The notes beneath the pieces were generated by a model. The model had not been told where the DNA came from. It saw only the letters and a program-made list of their open reading frames with translations, and did not search any database. This document shows positions 1-7,510 of a DNA stretch of 64,000 nt, piece after piece. Source of the DNA: an uncultured Bryobacteraceae bacterium (GTDB lineage Bacteria > Acidobacteriota > Terriglobia > Bryobacterales > Bryobacteraceae). The stretch covers positions 124,001-188,000 of the forward strand of contig CALKXJ010000007.1 of assembly GCA_938003835.1 (NCBI GenBank), given 5' to 3'. The first letter of the stretch is position 1. Each line of letters starts with the position of its first letter. Both the position numbers and the translations under genes were made by a program.

Positions 1-1
1 T

Positions 2-472
2 GACGTGAGCATCATTCCGATCTTTCGCTACCAGTGGCGCCCGCGGGTGCAGCTTGCCGCCGGCGCCTTCATCAGTTGGTTCGAATACCCGAATAACGAC
101 TGGCAGCGCCACTTCCGTCCCATCGTCGCCATCGAGCCCGCCGTGCTGGACAAGGCGGTCACACTGACGCTGCGCACCCAGTACGAGCGTTTCATGATCA
201 CCGAGCGCCCTGACTGCAATCGCTACCGGCAGCGCTTCCGGGTCAGCCGCGGCCGCGACTGGGTTCCCTATGCGAGCGTCGAGTTCTTCTTCACCGACCA
301 CGGCTACGCCACCACCCGCTACGGCACGGGGCTGCGGCGCAACATCAACAAGCGCGACTCGGTCGAATTCGGCTACTGGTACGAGACCCGGCGGCTGAAC
401 GATTATGGCATCCGCCACATGTTCTACACCACGTTCATCTTCAACTTCCAGGGCTTCGCCCCGGACCTATAG
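2..472 (+). CDS. outer-membrane beta-barrel-like protein, C-terminal part (DUF2490-like), 5' partial
   Basis: The reading frame is open to the left edge, so the N-terminus is probably outside the window; a GTG at position 5 could be mistaken for a start. The visible 155 residues alternate hydrophobic and aromatic residues in short strands (for example VEFGYWYETRR and MFYTTFIFNF) and end in aromatic-rich strands, as outer-membrane barrels do. The pattern resembles the DUF2490 family, whose members are about 200-250 residues long, so roughly a third would be missing. The cellular role is unknown. It is followed after 33 bases by the aminotransferase, which has its own promoter-like hexamer. The family assignment is from memory of the pattern and is tentative. 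Confidence 0.6.
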   Translation, partial: DVSIIPIFRYQWRPRVQLAAGAFISWFEYPNNDWQRHFRPIVAIEPAVLDKAVTLTLRTQYERFMITERPDCNRYRQRFRVSRGRDWVPYASVEFFFTDHGYATTRYGTGLRRNINKRDSVEFGYWYETRRLNDYGIRHMFYTTFIFNFQGFAPDL

Positions 473-491
473 CCCGCCGGCAGCGGCACTG

Positions 492-497
492 TAGAAT
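492..497 (+). promoter_or_regulatory. candidate -10 box TAGAAT for the aminotransferase operon
   Basis: TAGAAT ends 8 bases before the ATG at 506. A start site 6-7 bases downstream would give a leader of only a few bases, and no Shine-Dalgarno sequence is visible before that ATG. No good -35 box is seen. The same arrangement recurs upstream of genes at 34597, 34748, 42465 and 42546. Confidence 0.4.
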
Positions 498-505
498 AGC
501 GTCTT

Positions 506-1891
506 ATGGCCAGAGAGTATGACCTGACGCCGCGCCCGGTCCCGCGGATCGAAACCCCGCTGCGCCGCATCGTGACCGATTTCCCCGTGCCTGAGTCGCT
601 GCCCGTGCTCGAGGCGCTCCATCGCTGGGAGCCACAGTCGATGCGCGGCCAGCCGCCCGTGGTCTGGGAGCGCGCCGAAGGCTTTCAGGTCTATGACGCC
701 TGGGGTAACCGCTGGATCGACTGGTCCTCCGGCGTGCTGATCACCAACGCCGGCCACGGCCGCCGGGAGATCATCGAGGCCATCACCGGCCAGGCGCACG
801 CCCAGCTGCTCACCAACTATTGCTTCCCCAGCCGCATTCGCGCGCGCCTGGTCGAGCGATTGGCTGAGCTGAGCCCGGAGCCGCTCAAGAAGGTCTTCCT
901 ACTGACCACCGGCTCGGAAACCGTCGAGTGCGCCATCAAGCTCTGCCGCACCTACGGCGTCAAGGTCGGCGGCCGCGCCAAGCACGTCATTGTTTCTTTC
1001 GAGAACGCCTTCCACGGTCGCACGCTCGGCGCCCAGCAGGCCGGCGGCATTCCGGCGCTCAAGGAGTGGATCGTCAACCTCGATCCGGGCTTCGTTCAGG
1101 TGCCCTTTCCGGACGGCTTCCGCACGACGGACACTTCCTTCGATTACTTCCTGGAATGCCTGGACGAGCGCGGCGTCGAGCCGGCCAACATCGCCGGCGT
1201 GATGCTGGAGACCTATCAGGGCGGCAATGCTGCCTTCGCTCCCCGCGCTTACATGCAGGCGCTGCGGGAGTGGTGCTCCGGCCACGACATCCTGCTGGTC
1301 CTCGACGAAGTCCAGGCTGGCTTCGGCCGCACCGGCACCCTGTGGGGCTTCGAGCACTACGGCATCGTCCCGGATCTGGTCTGCTGGGGCAAGGGCATCT
1401 CGAGCTCCCTGCCGATCTCGGCCATCGTCGGCCGGCCGGATGTGATGGACCTGCATCCGCCGGGCTCGATGACTTCCACGCACACCGGTAACCCGGTCTG
1501 CTGCGCCGCAGCGCTCGCCTCGATCGAACTGGTCATCCGGGAGAATCTCGCCGAAAACGCCCGCCGCATGGGCGAGCTGCTGCATCAGAGGCTCCAGGCG
1601 ATGAAGCTGCGCTTCGCCGAGATCGGCTGGGTAGATGGCAAAGGTCTCGTGGCCGCCGTCATGTGCGTCAAGCCGGGCACCAAGGAGCCCGACGGCGACC
1701 TGGCCTGGGACGTCGTGCGGCGTTCAATCGAAAAAGGCGTCCTCATGTTCTCGCCCGTCGGCCTGGGCGGCGCCTCCATCAAGATCTGCCCGCCGCTGGT
1801 CATCACCGAGGAGGCCGTGCTCGAGAGCACCGAGGCCTTCGAAGAGGCCTTCGCGGAAGCCGTCGCCCAGCGCAAAGGAGCCGCGGCATGA
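506..1891 (+). CDS. class III PLP-dependent aminotransferase (4-aminobutyrate/acetylornithine aminotransferase family)
   Basis: A 461-residue cytoplasmic fold-type I aminotransferase. The PLP-binding region is clear: LLVLDEVQAGFGRTG supplies the ring-stacking Asp, and CWGKGISSS supplies the Schiff-base Lys at about residue 296. LLTTGSETVECAIKL is the usual phosphate-binding region. The length fits the family. The amino donor cannot be fixed from sequence; GABA, ornithine, beta-alanine and amino-sugar-like substrates are all used by relatives. Its stop codon overlaps the start of the next gene (ATGA at 1888-1891), so the two are translationally coupled. An aminotransferase next to a Gfo/Idh/MocA dehydrogenase suggests oxidation of a hydroxyl group followed by transamination, possibly on a sugar or inositol-like compound; this is inference. 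Confidence 0.9.
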   Translation: MAREYDLTPRPVPRIETPLRRIVTDFPVPESLPVLEALHRWEPQSMRGQPPVVWERAEGFQVYDAWGNRWIDWSSGVLITNAGHGRREIIEAITGQAHAQLLTNYCFPSRIRARLVERLAELSPEPLKKVFLLTTGSETVECAIKLCRTYGVKVGGRAKHVIVSFENAFHGRTLGAQQAGGIPALKEWIVNLDPGFVQVPFPDGFRTTDTSFDYFLECLDERGVEPANIAGVMLETYQGGNAAFAPRAYMQALREWCSGHDILLVLDEVQAGFGRTGTLWGFEHYGIVPDLVCWGKGISSSLPISAIVGRPDVMDLHPPGSMTSTHTGNPVCCAAALASIELVIRENLAENARRMGELLHQRLQAMKLRFAEIGWVDGKGLVAAVMCVKPGTKEPDGDLAWDVVRRSIEKGVLMFSPVGLGGASIKICPPLVITEEAVLESTEAFEEAFAEAVAQRKGAAA

Positions 1892-3123
1892 GCCGGATGG
1901 ATGTGGCCGTCATCGGCGGCGGCATGATCACCTATGACCAGATTCTGCCGTCGCTCTATCATTTGCAGCGGCTGGGCACGATCGGCGAGATCTCGGTCTG
2001 CGCGCTCAACGCGCGGCCGCTCAAGGCGCTGGCCGAATCCGAGCTCTTCGCCCGCGCCTTCCCCGGCCAGTCCTTCCGCCCCTATCCGGAGCTGACGGGT
2101 GATCTCGACAAGCCCTATCCGGAGCTCTACCGCGACGTGATCGCAGCTCTGGCGCCGCGCAACCTCGTCGTGGTCGCCGTGCCCGACCAGCTTCATTACC
2201 CGGTGATCCGCGCCGCGCTCGAGCACAACCAGCATGTGCTTTCGGTCAAGCCGTTGGTGCTCCGCGCCGCCCAGTCCGTGGAGATCGAACGCGAGGCCCG
2301 CGCGCGCTCTCTCCTTGTGGGGGTCGAATACCACAAGCGCTTCGATGACCGGAGCCTGCTCGCCCGGCGGCGCTACCGCGAGGGGCTGTTCGGCGAATTC
2401 AAGCTGGGCACGGCGCGCTTGCTCGAGAAATGGTACTACCGGCACTCGAACTTCCAGAACTGGTGCACGGTGGAAAATTCCGACGCCTTCACCTACATTG
2501 GTTGCCACTACGTCGACCTGGTGCACTTCATCACCGGCCTGCTGCCGGTGGCCGTGAGCGTCTGGGGCGTTCGCGACCGCTACCCGAACGGCAACGAAGG
2601 CTTTCTTTGGACGGATGCCCGTGTCATCTGGTCCAACGGGGCCTGTCTGAACGTGCAGAATGCGCTGGGTTTCCCCGACGATGCCCCGGGCACGAACATC
2701 CAAGGCTTGACGATGTATTGCTCCGGCGGCGACCGCGGCGCCTGGCTCGAGCATCACGACCAGTACCGCGGCATCAAGTACTGCTATACGCGCAACCCCG
2801 GCGGGGCCGGCGCCACCGTCTACGCCGAGCCGAGCACCGATTACTTCCAATACCTCGATCTTGGCGGCCCCGGCCTGGTGCCGGTCGGCTACGGCTACCG
2901 CTCGATCGAGTACATCGTGAAGGCCGCCGCGCGCGTCGAAGCGGCGCCGGAAGGAGAACGCCAGAGCATCCTGGCCGAATATGATGCCCGGGGCGTGATG
3001 GCCACGCCTGCCAACAGCCTGTTCAACGAGCTGGTCATCGAGGCCGGGCGGCTGTCGATTCTCAACGACGGGCGGCTCGCCAGAATTCATTACGAACCGG
3101 AACCTCGCGTCGAGCTATCCTGA
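1888..3123 (+). CDS. Gfo/Idh/MocA family NAD(P)-dependent oxidoreductase
   Basis: The start is set at the ATG at 1888, which overlaps the preceding stop and has AAAGGAG at 1874-1880 as ribosome site; an open frame runs further upstream but lies inside the aminotransferase. The 411-residue product opens with a Rossmann motif (VAVIGGGMITYDQ). It has the family's conserved region around SVKPLVL, a variant of the usual EKP motif, and the substrate-domain segment VEYHKRFDDR. The C-terminal half (FTYIGCHYVDLVHF) carries the catalytic-region His seen in relatives. It probably oxidises a cyclic polyol or sugar derivative, working with the coupled aminotransferase. The substrate is not deducible. Confidence 0.88.
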   Translation: MSRMDVAVIGGGMITYDQILPSLYHLQRLGTIGEISVCALNARPLKALAESELFARAFPGQSFRPYPELTGDLDKPYPELYRDVIAALAPRNLVVVAVPDQLHYPVIRAALEHNQHVLSVKPLVLRAAQSVEIEREARARSLLVGVEYHKRFDDRSLLARRRYREGLFGEFKLGTARLLEKWYYRHSNFQNWCTVENSDAFTYIGCHYVDLVHFITGLLPVAVSVWGVRDRYPNGNEGFLWTDARVIWSNGACLNVQNALGFPDDAPGTNIQGLTMYCSGGDRGAWLEHHDQYRGIKYCYTRNPGGAGATVYAEPSTDYFQYLDLGGPGLVPVGYGYRSIEYIVKAAARVEAAPEGERQSILAEYDARGVMATPANSLFNELVIEAGRLSILNDGRLARIHYEPEPRVELS

Positions 3124-3159
3124 AAAGTAGCGATTTTATCCACGACTGAGGAGGATTCC

Positions 3160-3489
3160 ATGGGATGCGGTAGTGGAGCGGGCTTTCCTCCGCCGCAGGA
3201 AGAAGAAAAGGGCGGCCGCACGGTTTTCTGCGTGAAGTTTCAGAAGGAGCTGCCCGGCCTCGACGAAGTTCCTTTCGACAACCACCCTCTCGGCCAGCGC
3301 ATCTACGAGAACGTCTCCAAGCAGGCCTGGAGGATGTGGCTCGAACACATGAAGATCCTCCTGAACGAGTACCGTCTGAATCTGGGCACCCGTGAGGCGC
3401 AGGAGTTCCTGCTCCAGCAGATGGAGGAGTACTTCTTCGGCGAGGGCGCAGCCCTGCCCCCGGAATATGTTCCGCCGCGCTATAAGTGA
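3160..3489 (+). CDS. YggX-like probable Fe(II)-trafficking / oxidative damage protection protein
   Basis: A 109-residue protein starting at ATG 3160, preceded by GAGGAG (spacing about 5). From residue 20 it matches the YggX family: TVFCVKFQKE with the conserved Cys, LGQRIYENVSKQAWRMW, NEYRLNLGTREAQEFL and a terminal YVPPRYK. Enterobacterial YggX is about 90 residues, so this one has an extra Gly/Pro/Glu-rich N-terminal tail of about 18 residues. YggX proteins are linked to iron handling and protection of Fe-S clusters. Its last 10 bases overlap convergently with the ATP-grasp gene. The nearby radical SAM gene is itself an Fe-S enzyme, though they are not in one transcript. Confidence 0.88.
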   Translation: MGCGSGAGFPPPQEEEKGGRTVFCVKFQKELPGLDEVPFDNHPLGQRIYENVSKQAWRMWLEHMKILLNEYRLNLGTREAQEFLLQQMEEYFFGEGAALPPEYVPPRYK

Positions 3490-4742
3490 ATCACCGGCAG
3501 CGCAGCCGTGATCTCGAACTCGAGCACAGCATGGGCGCGGCGGAGGGCCCACTCCACCTGCTCCGGCGTCTCGGCCCGAGCAAACAGGAACCCGAGATAG
3601 CTGTGTCCTTCCGGGAGCGGCTCCAGCCTCTGGCCCGCTTTGGCAGTGATCTCGACGCCGCAGATCCCCTTCACGCGCGCCGCCTCTTCGGTTCCCTTCA
3701 CCGCCTGGAAGATGCCGGCGCGCGGGATGGGGATCATCATGACGCCTGAGGCCGGATCTTCGCGTTGAAGCGAGCAGACGTCCTCGCCGAGCGCGTGCCG
3801 CAGGATCAGCTCCTCGAGCGGCATTCCGCCGGTGAAGCGCAGTGCTTTGGCGCAGAGCCCTCCGATGGGCCGTGCCGCGACCTCGAGCATCCAGACCCCC
3901 CGCTCGTTGACGCGCATTTCGGCATGAACCGGGCCGTGCACCAGGCCCAGCGCCGAAACGGCCTGCTCCGTCGTGCGGATGATCGCCTGGACGGTCTCGG
4001 CCTCCCGGCGCGACGGCGTCACGTAGATGGTCTCCTCAAAGTATGGTCCCTCGAGCGGCTCCGGCTTGTCGAACAGCGCCAGTGCCTGGAGCCGGCCTGC
4101 GGTCACGATTGCCTCCAGCGCGAACTCCTGACCAGGGATGTAATCTTCGATCTGGATGTGGCTTTCCTCTGCCCCACGACGTCGGCTTGCGGCGGACTCG
4201 AGTATCTTCACGATGCGGCGGAAGGCCGCTCGGAACTCCTCCGGCGTGTCGGCGCGAATCACCCCCCGGCTGGCGGAAAGACCGAGCGGCTTGAGCACGC
4301 AGGGGTAGCGGCTCTCGCCCGCTGCCCGCTCGACGTCGCAGGAAACGGGTACGCGTCGGTAGGCCGGAACGGCAAGGCCCGCCTGCTCGAAGAGCTGCCG
4401 CATGCGATGCTTGTCGTGCGCGGCTCGCGCGCCCGCCGCGCTGTGAAACGGCACGGCGATCCGCTCCGCCAGCTCGGCCGCGAGCACGGCCGGGGCATCC
4501 CCGAGCGCTACGACGCCATCGAAGGCGCCGCGCCCGACGAGGACCGCCAAGCGTGCCGCCTCCGCCGGCTTGTCAAAGCGGACCGGTATGGCGCCGTCCC
4601 ACCACGGATCATCGAGCGAGCGGCAGCGGTCGGTCGCCAGGGTGCAGGCGACGCCGAGCCGGCCTGCCGCCTCGGCGAACATACGAGTTTGATAACCGGT
4701 GGTCGCCGCCACCAGCAGCAACCGTTTGCCTTCGACTGGCAT
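3480..4742 (-). CDS. ATP-grasp domain protein, partner of the CCAEP-tail radical SAM protein
   Basis: A 420-residue ATP-grasp enzyme. The start is placed at ATG 4742, where TGATG joins it to the stop of the radical SAM gene; an open extension of 14 residues upstream would overlap that gene. The N-terminal Rossmann-like part (RLLLVAATTGYQT) is followed by the ATP-grasp core: YPCVLKPLGLSASRGV (nucleotide-binding Lys and small-residue loop), IEDYIPGQEFALEAIV, and the metal-binding segment VWMLEVAARPIGG. The architecture is that of carboxylate-amine/thiol ligases related to carbamoyl-phosphate synthase and dipeptide ligases. The substrate is unknown. The tight coupling implies that it acts on the same molecule or pathway as the radical SAM enzyme. 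Confidence 0.85.
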   Translation of the reverse strand: MPVEGKRLLLVAATTGYQTRMFAEAAGRLGVACTLATDRCRSLDDPWWDGAIPVRFDKPAEAARLAVLVGRGAFDGVVALGDAPAVLAAELAERIAVPFHSAAGARAAHDKHRMRQLFEQAGLAVPAYRRVPVSCDVERAAGESRYPCVLKPLGLSASRGVIRADTPEEFRAAFRRIVKILESAASRRRGAEESHIQIEDYIPGQEFALEAIVTAGRLQALALFDKPEPLEGPYFEETIYVTPSRREAETVQAIIRTTEQAVSALGLVHGPVHAEMRVNERGVWMLEVAARPIGGLCAKALRFTGGMPLEELILRHALGEDVCSLQREDPASGVMMIPIPRAGIFQAVKGTEEAARVKGICGVEITAKAGQRLEPLPEGHSYLGFLFARAETPEQVEWALRRAHAVLEFEITAALPVIHL

Positions 4743-6103
4743 CAGACAGGGGTCGTCGGCTCCCAGACGGGTTCCGCACAACAAAACCAGGGCTCCTCGA
4801 AATGAGGAATTGCGCGCTGCCGCCTCCGCTTCGGATCTTCCGCCAGCGGCCTGCCGTAGGCACGCTCCCAGATGCGAGCGAAGATTTCGGTTCGCGAGCG
4901 GCCTCGCCGCTGCTCGTCGGCGATCAGGCGGAGCAGCTCGGCCGCCAACTCGTCCAGGCTCTCATCCGGATGCTTCCAGGGCCAGAGCAGCCCCGCCTCG
5001 TCGAACGGTCCGATGAACTGCTTCACCTCCTCGAGCTCGAGCAGGAGCGAACCATTGGGAATGAGCAGGCGCAATGCCAGCTGGATCGGAGCGACGTTGG
5101 CGACAAGATCCTGCTCGACGATGAGGCCCAACAGCTCCCGGTAGCCCTCCCACGTGGTCCAGGGCGTGAAGGGAATGAAGGTGGGCGCAAGCTCGATGCC
5201 CGCCGCGCGCACCCGGCGGACCGCTTCGAGAAAATCGGCGCGGGTGTGGCCCTTGCGAAGTCGCGCCAGCACGCCGTCGTCGATCGACTCGGCCGCGCTG
5301 GTGATGAACAGGCAGCCGGTGCGCCGCAGCAGCCCAAGCAGATCCGCGTGCCGCAGCAGGTGCTCGATCTTGATCGTCACGTCATAGGTGAGTTCGGGAA
5401 ACTCACGGTGGAGCGCCTCGACGAGCCGGACGGCATGCGCCGGGCCGTTGAAGAAGTCCGGATCCCCGAAGCTGATGTGCTCGGCTCCGGCCTCCACCTG
5501 GGCGCGGATGTCGGCCAGTACGACCTCGACCGGCACGATCCGGAACCGGCCGCCGTAGATGGGCACCACCGGACAGTGACGGCACACGTGCTTGCAACCC
5601 CGGCTCGACTCGGTGTATCCGGCGAGCTTCCGCGCGCCGTTCGAGGCAAGCGCCGCATAGCGGCCGAGCGCCGGCAGCCGCGAGCGGTCCGGCGGGAGAA
5701 AGGCAAATCGCTCGTGCGAGATGAGCGTGGCCGGACCCTGGAGCTCTCCGCGCGCCAGGCGCCTCAGTACCGGTTCAAACTCTCCCCCGATGATCGTTTG
5801 CACGCCAAGCCGCCGGAGCAGCGCCTCGTTGACGGGAGCATACAGGCCGTAGCAGACCAGATGCGCGCCGGGATTGCGTCTCCGCACCCACTCAATGAGG
5901 GGAATTGCCAACCGCGTGGCGGTGTGCATCGGCAGGTAAAAGCCGATGAGATCCGCCTCCTCGATGGTCTCCACCGGCAAAGAGCCGACCGCCAGATCGG
6001 CGCAGAAGACCTCGTGGCCGTCGGCCGCCAGGGTAGCCGCCGGCGAGGCCAGCCCGAAAGGCGGATGCCCCAGCTCATAGGTCGAGCACAGCAGGATGCG
6101 CAC
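4742..6103 (-). CDS. B12-binding-like radical SAM protein with a C-terminal CCAEP tail
   Basis: A 453-residue protein starting at GTG 6103, with no clear ribosome site. Residues 1-120 look like a cobalamin-binding Rossmann fold (MRILLCSTYELGHPPFG, then DLIGFYLPMHT), though a classic DxHxxG motif is not seen. The radical SAM 4Fe-4S motif is C170-x3-C174-x2-C177, followed by barrel elements such as ISFGDPDFFNG and SAAESIDDGVLARL. The tail reads FCCAEPVWEP at 440-449. I recall an NCBI family named CUAEP/CCAEP-tail radical SAM (seleno)protein; here both residues are Cys, coded TGT TGT, so this is the non-selenocysteine form. The function of that family is not established as far as I know. It is coupled to an ATP-grasp gene downstream and lies 25 bases behind an AAA+ gene. 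Confidence 0.85.
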   Translation of the reverse strand: MRILLCSTYELGHPPFGLASPAATLAADGHEVFCADLAVGSLPVETIEEADLIGFYLPMHTATRLAIPLIEWVRRRNPGAHLVCYGLYAPVNEALLRRLGVQTIIGGEFEPVLRRLARGELQGPATLISHERFAFLPPDRSRLPALGRYAALASNGARKLAGYTESSRGCKHVCRHCPVVPIYGGRFRIVPVEVVLADIRAQVEAGAEHISFGDPDFFNGPAHAVRLVEALHREFPELTYDVTIKIEHLLRHADLLGLLRRTGCLFITSAAESIDDGVLARLRKGHTRADFLEAVRRVRAAGIELAPTFIPFTPWTTWEGYRELLGLIVEQDLVANVAPIQLALRLLIPNGSLLLELEEVKQFIGPFDEAGLLWPWKHPDESLDELAAELLRLIADEQRRGRSRTEIFARIWERAYGRPLAEDPKRRRQRAIPHFEEPWFCCAEPVWEPTTPV

Positions 6104-6128
6104 GGTCGCGAGATTTCATTATCGGGCA

Positions 6129-7424
6129 TCACTCCGCCATCCAGCCCCGGCGGCCCTCGGCGGCCGGATCGCCTTTGGCGAAGTACAGCTCGGCGGCCCG
6201 TTCGAGCTCCGCCCGGTTGATCGCCGGCGGGCGGCCCTCGTATTCGCTGATGGTGATGATGATGTTCACGATGTCCAGCGGGTAACAGGCGCGCAGCTCC
6301 TTCTGCCCGCGCGCCTCGGCCAGCCGCCGCAACTGCTCGGCGCTGCCCGGCTCGGCCGGAATCCGTTTGCTGGCCGCCACCCGCTCGAAAATCCGATCGA
6401 AGCTCGCCGGATCCACCGGCCCGACATAGATTTTGTTCCGGATGCGCCGGAGGAAAGCCTCGTCGGCCAGATCGTACGGATCCAGGTTCGTCGAAAAGAC
6501 GACCATCAGCTCGAACGGGATCTGGAATTTGACGCCATAGCGCAACGTGAGGTAATCGACCCGCCTGTCGAGCGGAACGATCCACCGGTTGAGCAGGTCG
6601 CGCGGCGACATGAGCTGGCGGCCGAAGTCATCGATGATGAAGATGCCGTTGTTGGCCTTCATCTGGAGCGGCGCTGCGTAGATTCCCGAGGTCTCATCCA
6701 GGCGCAGCTCGACCATGCTCGGCACCAGCTCGCCGCCGACCACGATGCAAGGCCGGCGGCACAGCACCCACCGCGGATCCGTATCCGGGTCCTCGATCTC
6801 CAGCTTGTGGTGCACCACCGGGTCATAGACGCTGATGATCTGGTGGTCGACTTCGACGGCGTAGGGGATCAGCACCGCGTCCTGGTAAACCCGCAACATG
6901 CGTTCGGCAATGCTCGTCTTGCCGTTGCCCGAGGGCCCGTAGATAAAGATCGAGGTCTGCGAGATCAGCGCCGGTCCAAGCTGGTCGAGCAAAGAGTCAG
7001 TGACCACCAGGTCCGAAAGAGCCGACCGCAGCGCCTTCCGGTCCAAGCGGATCTTGGCCGCCTGGGCCCGGATCACCGTATGGTAGTCCTCTAGCGACAC
7101 TGGTGCGGCGCCGGCGTACTGCGAGATCTGAAACCGGTCCGTGGCCAGCTCCTTGCCCGCGTGCGAAAGCGTGAACCGGTAGTCGTTGCCGATCATCCCC
7201 TTGACTTCGACAAGCTGCTGGCTGCGCAGTTGGGTGAAGACCTGATGGATGACGGCGGTGGAAAGCCGCAGGGACCGGCTCAGGCTCTGAAGCGTGCTGA
7301 AACCCTCGAGCAGCAGGCGCCGCAAGACCAGATCCGTCACCAGCGACTCCGGCAGCCGGACCTCCTCGAGGCTCTGCGGCACCGGCAGGGCAATGTTGGG
7401 GCGCGATCCGGCCAGAGTGATCAT
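6129..7424 (-). CDS. AAA+ ATPase with N-terminal winged-helix-like domain
   Basis: A 431-residue protein with ATG at 7424 and a GGGAG ribosome site just upstream. Residues about 20-100 resemble a winged helix (LLEGFSTLQSLSRSLRLSTAVI, then QLVEVKGM..YRFTLSHAGKE). The AAA+ core follows: Walker A GPSGNGKT at 163-170, Walker B IFIIDD at 261-266, sensor 1 STN at 311-313 and an Arg-rich RRIRNKI segment consistent with an arginine finger. A small alpha-helical domain completes it. It is the first gene of a minus-strand set with the radical SAM and ATP-grasp genes, and is divergent from a secretin-like gene across a gap of under 90 bases. It could be a regulator or a remodelling ATPase; its target is unknown. 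Confidence 0.8.
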   Translation of the reverse strand: MITLAGSRPNIALPVPQSLEEVRLPESLVTDLVLRRLLLEGFSTLQSLSRSLRLSTAVIHQVFTQLRSQQLVEVKGMIGNDYRFTLSHAGKELATDRFQISQYAGAAPVSLEDYHTVIRAQAAKIRLDRKALRSALSDLVVTDSLLDQLGPALISQTSIFIYGPSGNGKTSIAERMLRVYQDAVLIPYAVEVDHQIISVYDPVVHHKLEIEDPDTDPRWVLCRRPCIVVGGELVPSMVELRLDETSGIYAAPLQMKANNGIFIIDDFGRQLMSPRDLLNRWIVPLDRRVDYLTLRYGVKFQIPFELMVVFSTNLDPYDLADEAFLRRIRNKIYVGPVDPASFDRIFERVAASKRIPAEPGSAEQLRRLAEARGQKELRACYPLDIVNIIITISEYEGRPPAINRAELERAAELYFAKGDPAAEGRRGWMAE

Positions 7425-7510
7425 CGATGGCTCCCGGAGCCTTCATCGGCAGATCGCGCTCCGCGGTTTACCCTCCACGCCCGGGCCGGTTTCTGCGTCT
7501 AAGCTTGAGA

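Noticed and set aside
4742-4790. Possible selenocysteine (TGA) in the radical SAM tail
   Set aside because: The relevant codons read TGT TGT, and TGA occurs only at the stop, so the tail is CCAEP without selenocysteine.
4553-6220. A long open frame (555 codons) on the plus strand opposite the radical SAM gene
   Set aside because: It is antisense to a gene with clear domains and motifs, and its translation is rich in Arg, Gly, Pro and Gln, as expected for shadow frames in high-GC DNA. Similar frames opposite the secretin, TonB, pckA and ThDP genes were left out for the same reason.
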